A stretch of DNA of 64,000 bases from Mitsuaria sp. WAJ17 (GCF_014174515.1 NZ_JACJUG010000012.1:62001-126000), one strand, 5' to 3'. Positions 17,742 to 30,251 are shown, numbered from the stretch's first letter. A program made the numbers and translations. The notes: a model not told the origin generated them from the sequence alone.

Positions 17742-18619
17742 GCGTGCCTCCCGCGTTGGCGCAGTTCGGAGTAGAGATAGGGCACGACGATGGCCGCGAT
17801 GGTGGCCAGCATCACCGTGGCGCTGGCGGCCCCGAGACCGATCTGGCCGCGGCTGAAGGCCATGGTGTACATGAAGGTGGCGGGCAGGTCCGTCGCGTAG
17901 CCGGGCCCGCCGGCGGTGAGTGCCATCACCAGGTCGAAGCTCTTGATCGCGAGGTGGCTCACCACCATCAGCGTCGAGAAGAAGACCGGGCGCAGGCTGG
18001 GGATGAGGATGCGCCAGTAGATGCGCGGCAGGCTGGCCCCATCGACTTGCGCGGCCTTGATGATGCTGTCGTCGATGCCGCGCAACCCCGCGAGGAACAG
18101 CGCCATCACGAAACCCGAGCTCTGCCAGATGGCGGCGATGACGACGCAGTACAGCGCCATGTCGGCGTCCACGAGCCAGTCGAAGCGCGCGTTCTCGAAG
18201 CCCCATTGCTGCAGCAGGTGCTCCAGGCCCAGGCCGGGGTTGAGGATCCACTTCCAGGCCGTGCCCGTCACGATGAAGGACAGCGCCATGGGGTAGAGGT
18301 AGACCGTGCGCAGCACGCCTTCGGCACGGATGCGCTGGTCCAGCAGGATGGCCAGCAGCAGGCCCATGACGGTGGCGCCGCCGACGAACAGCGTGCCGAA
18401 GACGGCCAGGTTGCGCAGGGCCAGGGTCCAGCGCTCGGACTCGAAGAGCTGCGCGTATTGCGCCAGGCCCACGAACTCGTAGTTGGGCAGCAGGCGTGAG
18501 GCGGTGAGCGAGAGCACACCGTTCCAGGCCATCAGGCCGTAGATGAAGAACAGCGCCAGCAGGAAGGAGGGCGCCAGGACCAGCTTGGGCAGCCAGGGGC
18601 TGCGGGGAGGGGCATTCAT
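17738..18619 (-). CDS. gtsB: sugar ABC transporter permease (MalF/GtsB type)
   Basis: 293 residues. The start at 18619 (MNAPPRSPWLPKLVLAPSFL) is chosen over an in-frame upstream extension that has no transporter similarity. It has six TM segments and the EAA loop LAGLRGIDDSIIKAAQVDGASLPRIYWRILIPSLRP. It pairs with GtsC to form the membrane channel. It lies 202 bp after gtsA, across a region of strong stem-loops that could lower its expression relative to the binding protein. Confidence 0.92.
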   Translation of the reverse strand: MNAPPRSPWLPKLVLAPSFLLALFFIYGLMAWNGVLSLTASRLLPNYEFVGLAQYAQLFESERWTLALRNLAVFGTLFVGGATVMGLLLAILLDQRIRAEGVLRTVYLYPMALSFIVTGTAWKWILNPGLGLEHLLQQWGFENARFDWLVDADMALYCVVIAAIWQSSGFVMALFLAGLRGIDDSIIKAAQVDGASLPRIYWRILIPSLRPVFFSTLMVVSHLAIKSFDLVMALTAGGPGYATDLPATFMYTMAFSRGQIGLGAASATVMLATIAAIVVPYLYSELRQRGRHA

Positions 18620-18668
18620 GGCAGGCCTTTGGAAGGCGTCGAAGGAGTCAGCCGAGGGCTCAAAAAGA

Positions 18669-18730
18669 CCTGCACGCCGCGCCCATCCTGGGCCTTGGAG
18701 GCGGCCTGCGGACGAGCGCAGGCGTGCAGG
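18669..18730 (-). other. intercistronic stem-loops between gtsA and gtsB
   Basis: CCTGCACGCC (18669-18678) is complementary to GGCGTGCAGG (18721-18730). A competing hairpin GCCTGCG/CGCAGGC (18704-18723) uses part of the same sequence, so the two folds exclude each other. No T-run follows. The likely roles are mRNA stabilisation or partial attenuation after the binding-protein gene (inference). Confidence 0.45.
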
Positions 18731-18781
18731 CAAGGGTCCACAGGGGGCACCCGAGCTACAAGAGATCCTTGAGGAAGAAGG

Positions 18782-18814
18782 GGCAGGGCGCTCGCCGTGG
18801 CGAACGTCCCTGCC
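18782..18814 (-). other. stem-loop just after the gtsA stop codon
   Basis: GGCAGGG/CCCTGCC encloses TCGCC/GGCGA with a 2-nt GT turn, a two-part hairpin 8 bp past the gtsA stop. Such structures after binding-protein genes commonly protect the upstream mRNA from 3' exonucleases. Confidence 0.5.
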
Positions 18815-18821
18815 GTGACGC

Positions 18822-20084
18822 TCAGCGCTGCTTGGCGGCGGCGAGGAGGCGGTCCATGGCCTGGGCCGTGCTCATCTTGTCGCTGTTCCAGAACTGGCTG
18901 ACCACGTCCTTGATCGCGCCTTCAGCCGCCGAGGGCACGGCCATGCCGTGGGCGATGGACGGCACCAGGGTGGAGGCCTTGGCGCTGTCGGCGAAGTCCT
19001 TGGACGAGGCGCGGGCGCAATCGTCGAACTTGTCCATCTTCATGTTCATCCGGACCGGGATGGAGCCCTTGTTCAGGTTGAACAGTTCCTGGAAGTCCGG
19101 CGACATGATGGCCGAGGCCAGGTCGCGCTGCGCCTTCTGGTTGGCCTCGTTCTTTAGCTTGAAGAAGGCAAAGGAGTCGATGTTGAAGGTGAAGGCCTTG
19201 GCGGTGCCCGGCGCCGGCAGGCACAGGAAGTCCTTGCCGGCGGTCTTGCCTGCGGCCACGAATTCGCCCTTGGCCCAGTCGCCCATGATCTGCATGCCGG
19301 CCTCGCCCTTGATCACCATGGCGGTGGCCAGGTTCCAGTCGCGGCCGGGGGCATTGCGGTCGGTGTAGTCCTTGAGGCGGCGGAAAGTGCTCAGGACCTT
19401 CTCCATGGCAGGGCTCTTCAGTGTGGCCGGGTCCAGCTGGACCAGGGCCTTGCGATAGAAGTCCACGCCGCCCAGGCCGAGGGCCACGGCCTCGAAGCTG
19501 GTGAAGTCCTGCCAGTTCTGGCCGCCATGGGCCAACGGCACGATGCCGGCCTTCTTCAGGGCGTCGGCCGCTACGAAGAACTCGTCCCAGGTGGTCGGGG
19601 CCTTGGCGCCGGCCTTCTTCAGGGCCTCGGGGTTCACCCACAGCCAGTTCACGCGGTGCACGTTCACGGGCGCGGCGATGTAGTGGCCCTGGTACTTCAT
19701 GATGTCGCTGACGACCTTGGGCAGGCTCTCGTCCCACTTCTCGGCCCGGGCCAGATCGTCCATATTGGCCAGCACGCCCTCCTGCGCCCATTCCTGCAGT
19801 GAAGGGCCCTTGATCTGCGCTGCCGCCGGGGCGTTGCCCGAAACCACGCGGGACTTCAGCACCGTCATGGCGGAATCGCCGCCGCCGCCGGCCACGGCGA
19901 AGTCCTTCCAGCTGTGGCCCTTGGCCTGCAGCGTGCCCTTCAGTGCAACGGCGGCCTTGGCCTCGCCGCCGCTGGTCCACCAGTGCAGGACTTCCACTTC
20001 GCCGGCCTGGGCCGAGGTGACCGCGCAGGCCGTGATCAGGGCCAGGGCCAGGGGGCGCAGGACGCCCTTGTTCATGCTTTGCAT
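18822..20084 (-). CDS. gtsA: glucose-type ABC transporter substrate-binding protein
   Basis: 420 residues. A signal peptide (LRPLALALITACAVTSAQA) is followed by EVEVLHWWTSGGEAKAAVALK, VAGGGGDSAMTVLKSRVVSGN and APVNVHRVNWLWVNPEALKKAG. These segments are closely like the GtsA glucose/mannose-binding proteins of pseudomonads. The first ATG at 20084 has GGAG six bases upstream and is used; a second ATG nine bases in is possible. It sits in the periplasm and delivers sugar to GtsB/GtsC. It has its own candidate regulatory repeats in the 65-bp gap after the porin gene. Confidence 0.93.
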   Translation of the reverse strand: MQSMNKGVLRPLALALITACAVTSAQAGEVEVLHWWTSGGEAKAAVALKGTLQAKGHSWKDFAVAGGGGDSAMTVLKSRVVSGNAPAAAQIKGPSLQEWAQEGVLANMDDLARAEKWDESLPKVVSDIMKYQGHYIAAPVNVHRVNWLWVNPEALKKAGAKAPTTWDEFFVAADALKKAGIVPLAHGGQNWQDFTSFEAVALGLGGVDFYRKALVQLDPATLKSPAMEKVLSTFRRLKDYTDRNAPGRDWNLATAMVIKGEAGMQIMGDWAKGEFVAAGKTAGKDFLCLPAPGTAKAFTFNIDSFAFFKLKNEANQKAQRDLASAIMSPDFQELFNLNKGSIPVRMNMKMDKFDDCARASSKDFADSAKASTLVPSIAHGMAVPSAAEGAIKDVVSQFWNSDKMSTAQAMDRLLAAAKQR

Positions 20085-20107
20085 GCTTGTCTCCAGATTC
20101 TTTTGTG

Positions 20108-20143
20108 CGTTGAGCGTGATTGTGCGTTCATCTGTCGTTCATG
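20108..20143 (-). promoter_or_regulatory. phased direct repeats upstream of gtsA
   Basis: CGTTCATC (20125-20132) and CGTTCATG (20136-20143) are spaced 11 bp apart, with weaker copies at 20108 and 20115. The motif is the same as in the porin promoter region at 21379-21446. An 11-bp phase fits tandem binding of an OmpR-family regulator. Confidence 0.5.
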
Positions 20144-20149
20144 GACGAC

Positions 20150-21334
20150 TCAGAACCACCATTCCACCTGGGCGCCGGCACTGGTGCCGGAGGTCTTGTC
20201 CGCGAAGGCGGCCTGGCCGGTGACGTTGCCGGCGGCCTCGTTCCAGCGGGCGTGCGTCAGGTAGAGGCGGAACTCGGGGCGGCTCCAGAAGTCATTGGCG
20301 ATGGACAGCGTCGGCGCAATCGTGAACTTGGTCAGGCGGGCCTTGGCGCCGCCGTCCGGCTTGTACTGCGACACGCCCACCTCGCTGACCAGCTTGAAGT
20401 TGCGGCTCATGCCATAGGAGGCGCGAGCACCGATGGACAGGGTCTTGGTGCTCTTGCCCGCCGCATCCGTCTCCTTGGCCAGCAGCAGCATGGCCTGGCC
20501 GCCGAAGACGCCTTCCTGCCAGCCGATGGAGTCCACCAGGCGGTAGCTCTTGGCGGAGGAGCCGGCGCCGAGGTCGCCGAAGTTGGAGTTCAGCCCGGCC
20601 GAGCCCTGGGCGTACTGCAGCCACAGGGTGTTGGACAAGCCCGTGCCGAAGAGTTTGGCCTGATCATGGCGCAGCGCGACGCCCAGCCCCGAGGTGCCGC
20701 CGTCAAAGCTGCCCCTGGTGGCCGTGAGGAAGACGTTCAGCTTGCCATCATCATTGGCGGCGATGTCCACCCACTCGACGTTGGCGCGATGGCCGGGCTT
20801 CACGGCGCTGGCCTCGGTCTTGTAGAAGGCCACGCCCAGCTTGCCGGCGCCGCCATCCAGACCCTTGACGCCGGCACCGACGCCGGCCATCTCGGTGAAG
20901 TAGGTGTCGACGATGTGCACGTCACCGCGGCGGCCGCGCTCCTTGCCGATCCAGAAGGTGGCATTGGGCGCGACGTCGAATCCCTTGGCCTCGGCAAACA
21001 TCTGCTCGATGGCCAGGCCCTTGCCGTTGGTGTCGGTGGCGCCGGTCCAGTGGTTGGTCATCAGGGTGACGCGGTAGTCCACGCCATCTTTCTGGAAGCC
21101 CTGGCTCAGCTGGAATTCGCCGTAGAAGTCGCACTCGTTGCCCAGGCGGTACTTGATGCCGGCGCTGCCGCCGTTCAGGGCGTAGCAGGCGCGGGAGGCA
21201 TTGTTGGAGGTGAGGCCGGGGCCGGCACGGAAGTAGCCGGTCCAGTCCAGCGCCTGAGCGCTGGCAGCAGCGCAGCCAAGGCTCAGCAGGAGGGTCAGGC
21301 GCGTCAGCGCTTGCGGGGGGAACTTCATTTGCAT
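20150..21334 (-). CDS. lamB: maltoporin-like carbohydrate porin (LamB family)
   Basis: 394 residues. The start at 21334 has GGAGACA directly upstream and gives a signal peptide ending SAQA-LDW. The mature N-terminus WTGYFRAGPGLTSNNASRACYAL..AGIKYRLGNECDFYGEFQLSQGF is the LamB pattern, as are TFWIGKERGRRGDVHIVDTYFTEMAGVGAG and a C-terminal VEWWF aromatic end for outer-membrane assembly. It would let sugars cross the outer membrane for GtsABCD. As first gene of the block it is expected to be strongly induced. OprB-type porins do this job in pseudomonads; here a LamB-type protein takes the place. Confidence 0.92.
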   Translation of the reverse strand: MQMKFPPQALTRLTLLLSLGCAAASAQALDWTGYFRAGPGLTSNNASRACYALNGGSAGIKYRLGNECDFYGEFQLSQGFQKDGVDYRVTLMTNHWTGATDTNGKGLAIEQMFAEAKGFDVAPNATFWIGKERGRRGDVHIVDTYFTEMAGVGAGVKGLDGGAGKLGVAFYKTEASAVKPGHRANVEWVDIAANDDGKLNVFLTATRGSFDGGTSGLGVALRHDQAKLFGTGLSNTLWLQYAQGSAGLNSNFGDLGAGSSAKSYRLVDSIGWQEGVFGGQAMLLLAKETDAAGKSTKTLSIGARASYGMSRNFKLVSEVGVSQYKPDGGAKARLTKFTIAPTLSIANDFWSRPEFRLYLTHARWNEAAGNVTGQAAFADKTSGTSAGAQVEWWF

Positions 21335-21378
21335 TGTCTCCGTCGTGGGGCTCCTGAGCGCCAGCGTCCGGTCGCCAG

Positions 21379-21446
21379 CGTTCATGAAGCGTTTATGTTC
21401 TGTGCATGCGACGTTAATGTTAATGTTTCGTTCATGTACGTTTATT
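21379..21446 (-). promoter_or_regulatory. array of 11-bp-phased CGTTNATG repeats upstream of the porin gene
   Basis: The copies are CGTTCATG at 21379, CGTTTATG at 21390, a weaker TGTGCATG at 21401 and CGTTAATG at 21412, exactly 11 bp apart. A second series follows with TGTTAATG at 21418, CGTTCATG at 21429 and CGTTTATT at 21439. The block is much more A/T-rich than its surroundings and lies 45-112 bp upstream of the porin start. It is probably the binding array for the adjacent OmpR-family response regulator. Confidence 0.6.
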
Positions 21447-21589
21447 GGTGATTACCATTAGGGTGCATCTGGCTCTCGGTTGGTGCAGGGGATGAGGCTT
21501 GTGGAGTGGCGCAGGGACCCCTAAGCGGCGTGGCCTGGCCTTCTGGTGAGGGCGGGCCTTGCACAAGGCAAGGAGGACCCTGCCAGGCC

Positions 21590-23062
21590 TCAATGCGCCA
21601 GCGGGAAGATCAGGTCCAGCTGCAGCCCATGCGGCTGCACTGGAGCGGCGCAGACGCGGCCGCCGTGGCGTTCCACGATTTCCTTGACGATGGCAAGACC
21701 CAGGCCGCAACCATTGCCGCCCAGCGTGCCACGGTAGAAGCGCTCGAAGAGCCGGCCTTCGCTGCCGGCGGGGACGCCGGGCCCGTTGTCGCGGATGCTG
21801 AGGCAGACATGCTCATTCGCCGAGCCGGCCTGCACGGTGACCGTGGCGCCGCGGCCGGCATAGCGCAGGGCGTTGTCGACCACGTTGACCAGCGCCTCCT
21901 TCAGCAGCAGGGGCACGCCGTGCACCCACAGGGGCGTGGCGCCGTCACTGTCATCCGCGGCCTCGAAGCCCAGGTCCACGCCCGCCTGCAGCGCGCGGGG
22001 CACCAACTCGGCCGTGACCTCGCGCGCGAGGCGGGCCAGGTCCAGCTTCACGCGGGACTGCGCCCCTTGCGACTCCGGCTCCGTGCGAGCCAGGGTCAGC
22101 AGCTGGTTGACCAGGTGGGCGCTGCGGCTGGCGCTCTCATGCACGCGCTGCAGGCGCTCTCGCAGCGCGGGCTCGCCAGGCAGTTCGGCGGCTTCCTTGA
22201 GCGCCAGCTCGGTCTGGCTCTTGAGGCCGGCCAGGGGCGTGCGCAGCTGGTGGGCGGCGTCGCTGATGAAGCGGCGCTGGGCCTGCACATTGCTCTGCAC
22301 CGCTTCCAGCAGCTCATTGATGGCATGGGCCAGGCTGCGCAGCTCCTGCGGTGCCACATGCAGCTCGATGGGGCGCAGGTCATTGGGCTTGCGCCCCTCG
22401 ACCAGGCTGCGCAGGCGCGCGATGGGCGCCAGGCCGGCGCGAATGCCCGCGGCCACGATCATGGTCATCAGCACCATCAGCAGGGACAGGGGCAGGACCA
22501 TGTCGGTCAGCAGGCGTCGGGCGAGCTCCTCGCGGTTGGCACTGGACCGCGCAACCTGGACCAGCATGGTGCGGCCCTTGTCCTCCCCGTCGGCGTCACC
22601 GTAGTGCAGGTACAGGGCGGCCACGCGCAGACGGTCCGTGCTGCCGGACTGCGGATGGGCGACCTGGCTGTCGTAGTAGTAGGGCTCGCCCAGGCGCGGA
22701 TGCTCGGGCACGGACTGGGGCAGGGGTAGGGGCAGCTGGCGGTTGCCCAGGATGAATTCGCCGGGGGGAGAGCTGACGGTGTAGAGCAGCTTGTCCGCCG
22801 GATCGGCCTCCAGCACATCCTGGGCGGCGCGGGGAAAGTCGATCAGCAGACCGGTGCCCATGGGCTTGACCTGCCGCGCGAGCGCCCGGCTGGCCTGCGA
22901 GAGGCTGGCGTCCACGGCCTGGTTGGCATAGCGCTCGGCCAGCTTGAAGGTGAAGAGCGCCCCACCCAGCCACAGCACCAGTTGGGGCAGCAGCAGCCAC
23001 AGCAGCAGCTGCCGGCGCAGCGAGGTGCCGGCACCGAACCAGCGCAGGACGCGGTGCAGCAT
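21590..23062 (-). CDS. sensor histidine kinase (TctE/GtrS-like, 2CSK_N input domain)
   Basis: 490 residues. TM1 is at ~16-38, a periplasmic 2CSK_N-type sensor domain at ~40-180 and TM2 at ~185-210. A HAMP linker follows, then HisKA with the H-box FISDAAHQLRTPLAGLK (phospho-His near residue 275) and HATPase_c with the N-box NVVDNALRYAG, DNGPGVP and GCGLGLAIVKEI. It lies 18 bp after the response regulator gene on the same strand. Its position next to the porin-gts-glk genes mirrors gltR/gtrS in pseudomonads, so sugar or sugar-acid sensing is inferred, not shown. Confidence 0.92.
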   Translation of the reverse strand: MLHRVLRWFGAGTSLRRQLLLWLLLPQLVLWLGGALFTFKLAERYANQAVDASLSQASRALARQVKPMGTGLLIDFPRAAQDVLEADPADKLLYTVSSPPGEFILGNRQLPLPLPQSVPEHPRLGEPYYYDSQVAHPQSGSTDRLRVAALYLHYGDADGEDKGRTMLVQVARSSANREELARRLLTDMVLPLSLLMVLMTMIVAAGIRAGLAPIARLRSLVEGRKPNDLRPIELHVAPQELRSLAHAINELLEAVQSNVQAQRRFISDAAHQLRTPLAGLKSQTELALKEAAELPGEPALRERLQRVHESASRSAHLVNQLLTLARTEPESQGAQSRVKLDLARLAREVTAELVPRALQAGVDLGFEAADDSDGATPLWVHGVPLLLKEALVNVVDNALRYAGRGATVTVQAGSANEHVCLSIRDNGPGVPAGSEGRLFERFYRGTLGGNGCGLGLAIVKEIVERHGGRVCAAPVQPHGLQLDLIFPLAH

Positions 23063-23080
23063 GCGCCTGCCTGCCCTGGC

Positions 23081-23782
23081 CTAGGCGCTGGCGGAGGTCT
23101 CGGCCTCCAGCAGATAGCCCAGGCCGCGCACCGTGCGGATGGCCACGCCGGCGCCTTCGAGCTTGCGGCGCAGGCGGTGGATGTAGACCTCCACCGCATT
23201 GGTGGCGCTGCCTTGCGGATCATTGCCGCCGCCGTCGGCCGAGGCCCAGGTCTGGTTGATCTGTTCCTTGGTGACCACGCGGTCCCTGTTGGACATGAGC
23301 AGGTCCAGCAGCATCCACTCGCGCGGGCTGAGGTCGATGGGCTCGCCGTGGATCAGTGCCCGGCGGGCGTCCTGGTCCAGGCTCAGCCCGGCCACCTCGG
23401 CGCGCGGGGCCTGGGCCCCCGTGCGACTGCGGCGCAGCAAGGCACGTAGGCGGGCTTCCAGCTCGGGGAAGTCGAAGGGCTTGGTGAGGTAGTCGTCAGC
23501 GCCGGCGTTGAGGCCGGCCACGCGGTCCTCCAGGCTGTCCAGGGCGGTGAGGATCAGCACCGGCAGCGCGGGCTTGGCCACGCGCACATGCTTGAGCACG
23601 GTGAGCCCGTCCACCATGGGCAGGCCCAGGTCCAGCACCGCGACATCAAAGGGCTGCTTGACCAGCAGGTACTCGGCGACCGCGCCATTGGGGGCGTGCT
23701 CCACGGCGAAGCCGCTGCGGCGCATCTGGGCACACAGGGCGTCGGCGAGCAGGGGATCGTCTTCGGCAAGCAGCAGGTTCAT
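23081..23782 (-). CDS. OmpR-family response regulator (TctD/GltR-like)
   Basis: 233 residues. The receiver domain (1-~118) has the acidic pocket EDD (residues 7-9), the phospho-acceptor in VAVLDLGLP (Asp near 51) and the KPF lysine motif. The winged-helix DNA-binding domain (~130-225) has LSPREWMLLDLLMSNRDRVVTKEQI and NAVEVYIHRLRRKLEGAGVAIRTVRGLGYLL. The linker before the recognition helix contains an extra ADGGGNDPQGS insert. It is the best candidate to bind the CGTTNATG arrays upstream of the porin and gtsA. A weak Shine-Dalgarno and a TTAAG/CTGAAC element overlap its leader. Confidence 0.93.
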   Translation of the reverse strand: MNLLLAEDDPLLADALCAQMRRSGFAVEHAPNGAVAEYLLVKQPFDVAVLDLGLPMVDGLTVLKHVRVAKPALPVLILTALDSLEDRVAGLNAGADDYLTKPFDFPELEARLRALLRRSRTGAQAPRAEVAGLSLDQDARRALIHGEPIDLSPREWMLLDLLMSNRDRVVTKEQINQTWASADGGGNDPQGSATNAVEVYIHRLRRKLEGAGVAIRTVRGLGYLLEAETSASA

Positions 23783-23974
23783 GAACGGGAGCTTAACAGC
23801 CGTTCAGATCGGAGGTGACAGGAGTTTCCTGCGGTTTCGGGAAGACTGGGCGCTCCGGGCGCCGTGCAAGCTCCCAGAGTTCGCAGCTGCGGGGGGTGTG
23901 ATGCCGGACCAAGATCCCGGAGCCCTGGCCCGGCGGACGGGCGGGGGCTTGCTCAAGCTCTGGAGGAACTGAAC

Positions 23975-24826
23975 ATGAAATCAGCAACCATGGCGCTCGT
24001 TGCGTCTGCGTGTCTTCTTTCGGCGGGACTCTCGCCGGCCGCGCCGGTGAAGTCCACCGCCGTGCCCATACCCATCGAGGAGGAGTTTGTCGTGGCACAG
24101 CAGCTGCACGTCGATGCCAGCCTGGATACCATCGTGATGCAGCTGATCGGGGACGGCCTGTTTGCCCCCGGTGCCGCATGGCACTACAAGGGCGGATACG
24201 AGGTGTCTGAAACCTCCCCGGGCGTTTTCTCCGGCAGCTATACCGGGGTTCTCGCCGGCAGCTATCTCGGCGAGGACTGGGCCTTCGAGTACGCGGCCGC
24301 CATGGCGACCGATGCTGTGCTGAACAAGGTATGGAACCTCGACAGCAAGGGCAAGTGGAAGAAGGGGCCCAATGCCGGGAAGAACTTCAAGGACAAGGGG
24401 AAGCTGACCGAGAAGACCGACAGCACGGCTGATCTTGAACTCGAGATCGAAACCGACGGTGTCACGCCCAAGGCCCAGACCACCGCCTCCAACCTCAAGA
24501 AGGAAAAGGGGGGCGGCAAGCTGAAGGTGGGAGGGAACATTGACGTCACCGACGACAAGGGGAAGAAGCACACGGAGAAGCTGGCCATCGATCTGGATCA
24601 AGCCAGCAAGACCTTCACCTCCAAGCTGACCAGCCCGGTGCTTGGCTTTGATGTGGTCGTCCTGGAGAACACGGGCAGCTTCACTGCAGAGAAAGTCGGA
24701 AGCAAGATCACCGGGAATACCTCGTTCGACATCACGATCGCGCAGGTGCCGGAACCGGCCACGCCCTTGCTGTTCGCCGCGGGATTCGGCGGCTTCATGG
24801 CGTCGCGCCGACGCAAGCCAGCCTGA
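23975..24826 (+). CDS. PEP-CTERM sorting-domain protein
   Basis: 283 residues. The ATG at 23975 has GGAGGAA upstream and gives a signal peptide (MKSATMALVASACLLSAGLSPAA). The last ~26 residues are a PEP-CTERM tail: VPEPATP, a hydrophobic helix LLFAAGFGGFMA and a basic end SRRRKPA. The body has no known domain. Its middle (~135-215) is rich in Lys, Asp and Thr (KWKKGPNAGKNFKDKGKL) and predicted beta-rich, unlike its neighbours. PEP-CTERM proteins are cleaved by an exosortase (EpsH/XrtA) and exported to the envelope or matrix; no exosortase gene is in this window. It stands alone, convergent with sdaA. Confidence 0.85.
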   Translation: MKSATMALVASACLLSAGLSPAAPVKSTAVPIPIEEEFVVAQQLHVDASLDTIVMQLIGDGLFAPGAAWHYKGGYEVSETSPGVFSGSYTGVLAGSYLGEDWAFEYAAAMATDAVLNKVWNLDSKGKWKKGPNAGKNFKDKGKLTEKTDSTADLELEIETDGVTPKAQTTASNLKKEKGGGKLKVGGNIDVTDDKGKKHTEKLAIDLDQASKTFTSKLTSPVLGFDVVVLENTGSFTAEKVGSKITGNTSFDITIAQVPEPATPLLFAAGFGGFMASRRRKPA

Positions 24827-25026
24827 ACGGGCACCCATGGAGGCTCCCTCGGCCCCCGTACTGGTTCACCGCGGGCTGGTCGCGAGCAGCAGCCCTGGCC
24901 GGCGGAACTCCGGCGGCGGCATCGGGCGCTTTGGAGAAACGAGGACTGGCCGGAACCGGCCATCGACCTCGTGGACAAAGGCCAGGCCGCGGTGAGGGGC
25001 GGCGCCCGCAACAGGACGCGGCGTGC

Positions 25027-26418
<1,392 letters not shown>

Positions 26419-26427
26419 GGGGCTCTC

Positions 26428-26805
26428 TCAGGTGACGGCAGTCTCGGCGAGGCTGCTCAGGCAGATGGTGTAGAGGCCGCCGCGCGCGGGCAGCGGGCTC
26501 AGCTTGGGGGTGATGGGGCGGACGTTGCCAAGCCTCCAGCCATACATGCCGGGCGCGCTCGGCCAGGGTTCCACCGACAGTACATCGACCAGGGCGACCC
26601 CTGCCGCCTCAGGGTCTAGCTGGTCCTCCGAGGCCACCTGGCGTCGGCTCTCGATGATCAGCAGGTCGCGCAGGGGCAGCTGCGGCGGACACCAGGAGCG
26701 CAGCTCCAGGCGGTGCCGGCCCTGCGCGATCAGCTTGCCCGCCGGGCTCAGTACGGCAAGAGCGGTGAAGCTCTGGTCCAAAGCGAATTCACTGTTGGGG
26801 TCCAT
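26428..26805 (-). CDS. small ASCH-like (PUA-fold) protein in the glycine-cleavage operon
   Basis: 125 residues with no signal peptide. The central part reads RHRLELRSWCPPQLPLRDLLIIESRR, then AGVALVDVLSVEPWPSAPG, YGWRLGNVRPITP and GGLYTI. This order (K/R-x-x-E-x-R-x-W, LLI-x-S, a G-V-A-V strand, a W-x-L-x-N-x-R turn and a closing GLY strand) is that of ASCH domains, which are related to PUA domains and thought to bind RNA or nucleotides. It lies 26 bp after gcvP and 9 bp before sdaA, so it is an operon member. Its role is unknown; the family call is my reading of the pattern and needs profile confirmation. Confidence 0.65.
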   Translation of the reverse strand: MDPNSEFALDQSFTALAVLSPAGKLIAQGRHRLELRSWCPPQLPLRDLLIIESRRQVASEDQLDPEAAGVALVDVLSVEPWPSAPGMYGWRLGNVRPITPKLSPLPARGGLYTICLSSLAETAVT

Positions 26806-26831
26806 GCTGGCTCCTGCCGTGGGCTGCGGTC

Positions 26832-29732
<2,901 letters not shown>

Positions 29733-29876
29733 GGCAAATCCTTCATCGGTGACCGCGGCGGGCTCATGGCCTGCTGCGGCAGTCCGGGGCAGGGCGGCGG
29801 CAGGCTGGGGCCGCCCCGCAGATACGGAAACGGGCACGGACAGGACTGTCGGTGCCCGTTGTTCACCTCACGGCGA

Positions 29877-30251
29877 TCAGCTGTTCTTGACCAGCTCGTC
29901 GTAGGCGGTGGCGTCCATCAGGGCGTCCAGCTCGGCCGGCTTGGACAGCTTGACCTTGAAGAACCAGCCCGAGGCCAGCGGGTCGCTGTTGGCCAGCGAG
30001 GGGTCGGCGCGCAGAGCTTCGTTCACCTCGGTGATCTCGCCGCTCACGGGCATGTAGACGTCGGCGGCGGCCTTGACGGACTCGACCACGCCGGCCACTT
30101 CCTTCTCGGCGAAGCTCTTGCCGACGTCCGGCAGATCCACGAACACCACGTCGCCCAGCGCGTCTTGCGCATGGACGGTGATGCCCACGGTGGCGGTGCC
30201 GTCAGCGTTGATCTGGATCCACTCGTGGTCGGCGGTGTACTTGATGCTCAT
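29877..30251 (-). CDS. gcvH: glycine cleavage system H protein
   Basis: 124 residues. The start at 30251 gives [14 protein letters not shown]. The lipoyl-lysine motif [13 protein letters not shown] is present with Lys60, as are the C-terminal SGWFFKVKL and a [13 protein letters not shown] helix. It shuttles the aminomethyl intermediate between GcvP, GcvT and the L-protein (Lpd, not in the window). It follows gcvT by 91 bp. Confidence 0.97.
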   Translation of the reverse strand: MSIKYTADHEWIQINADGTATVGITVHAQDALGDVVFVDLPDVGKSFAEKEVAGVVESVKAAADVYMPVSGEITEVNEALRADPSLANSDPLASGWFFKVKLSKPAELDALMDATAYDELVKNS

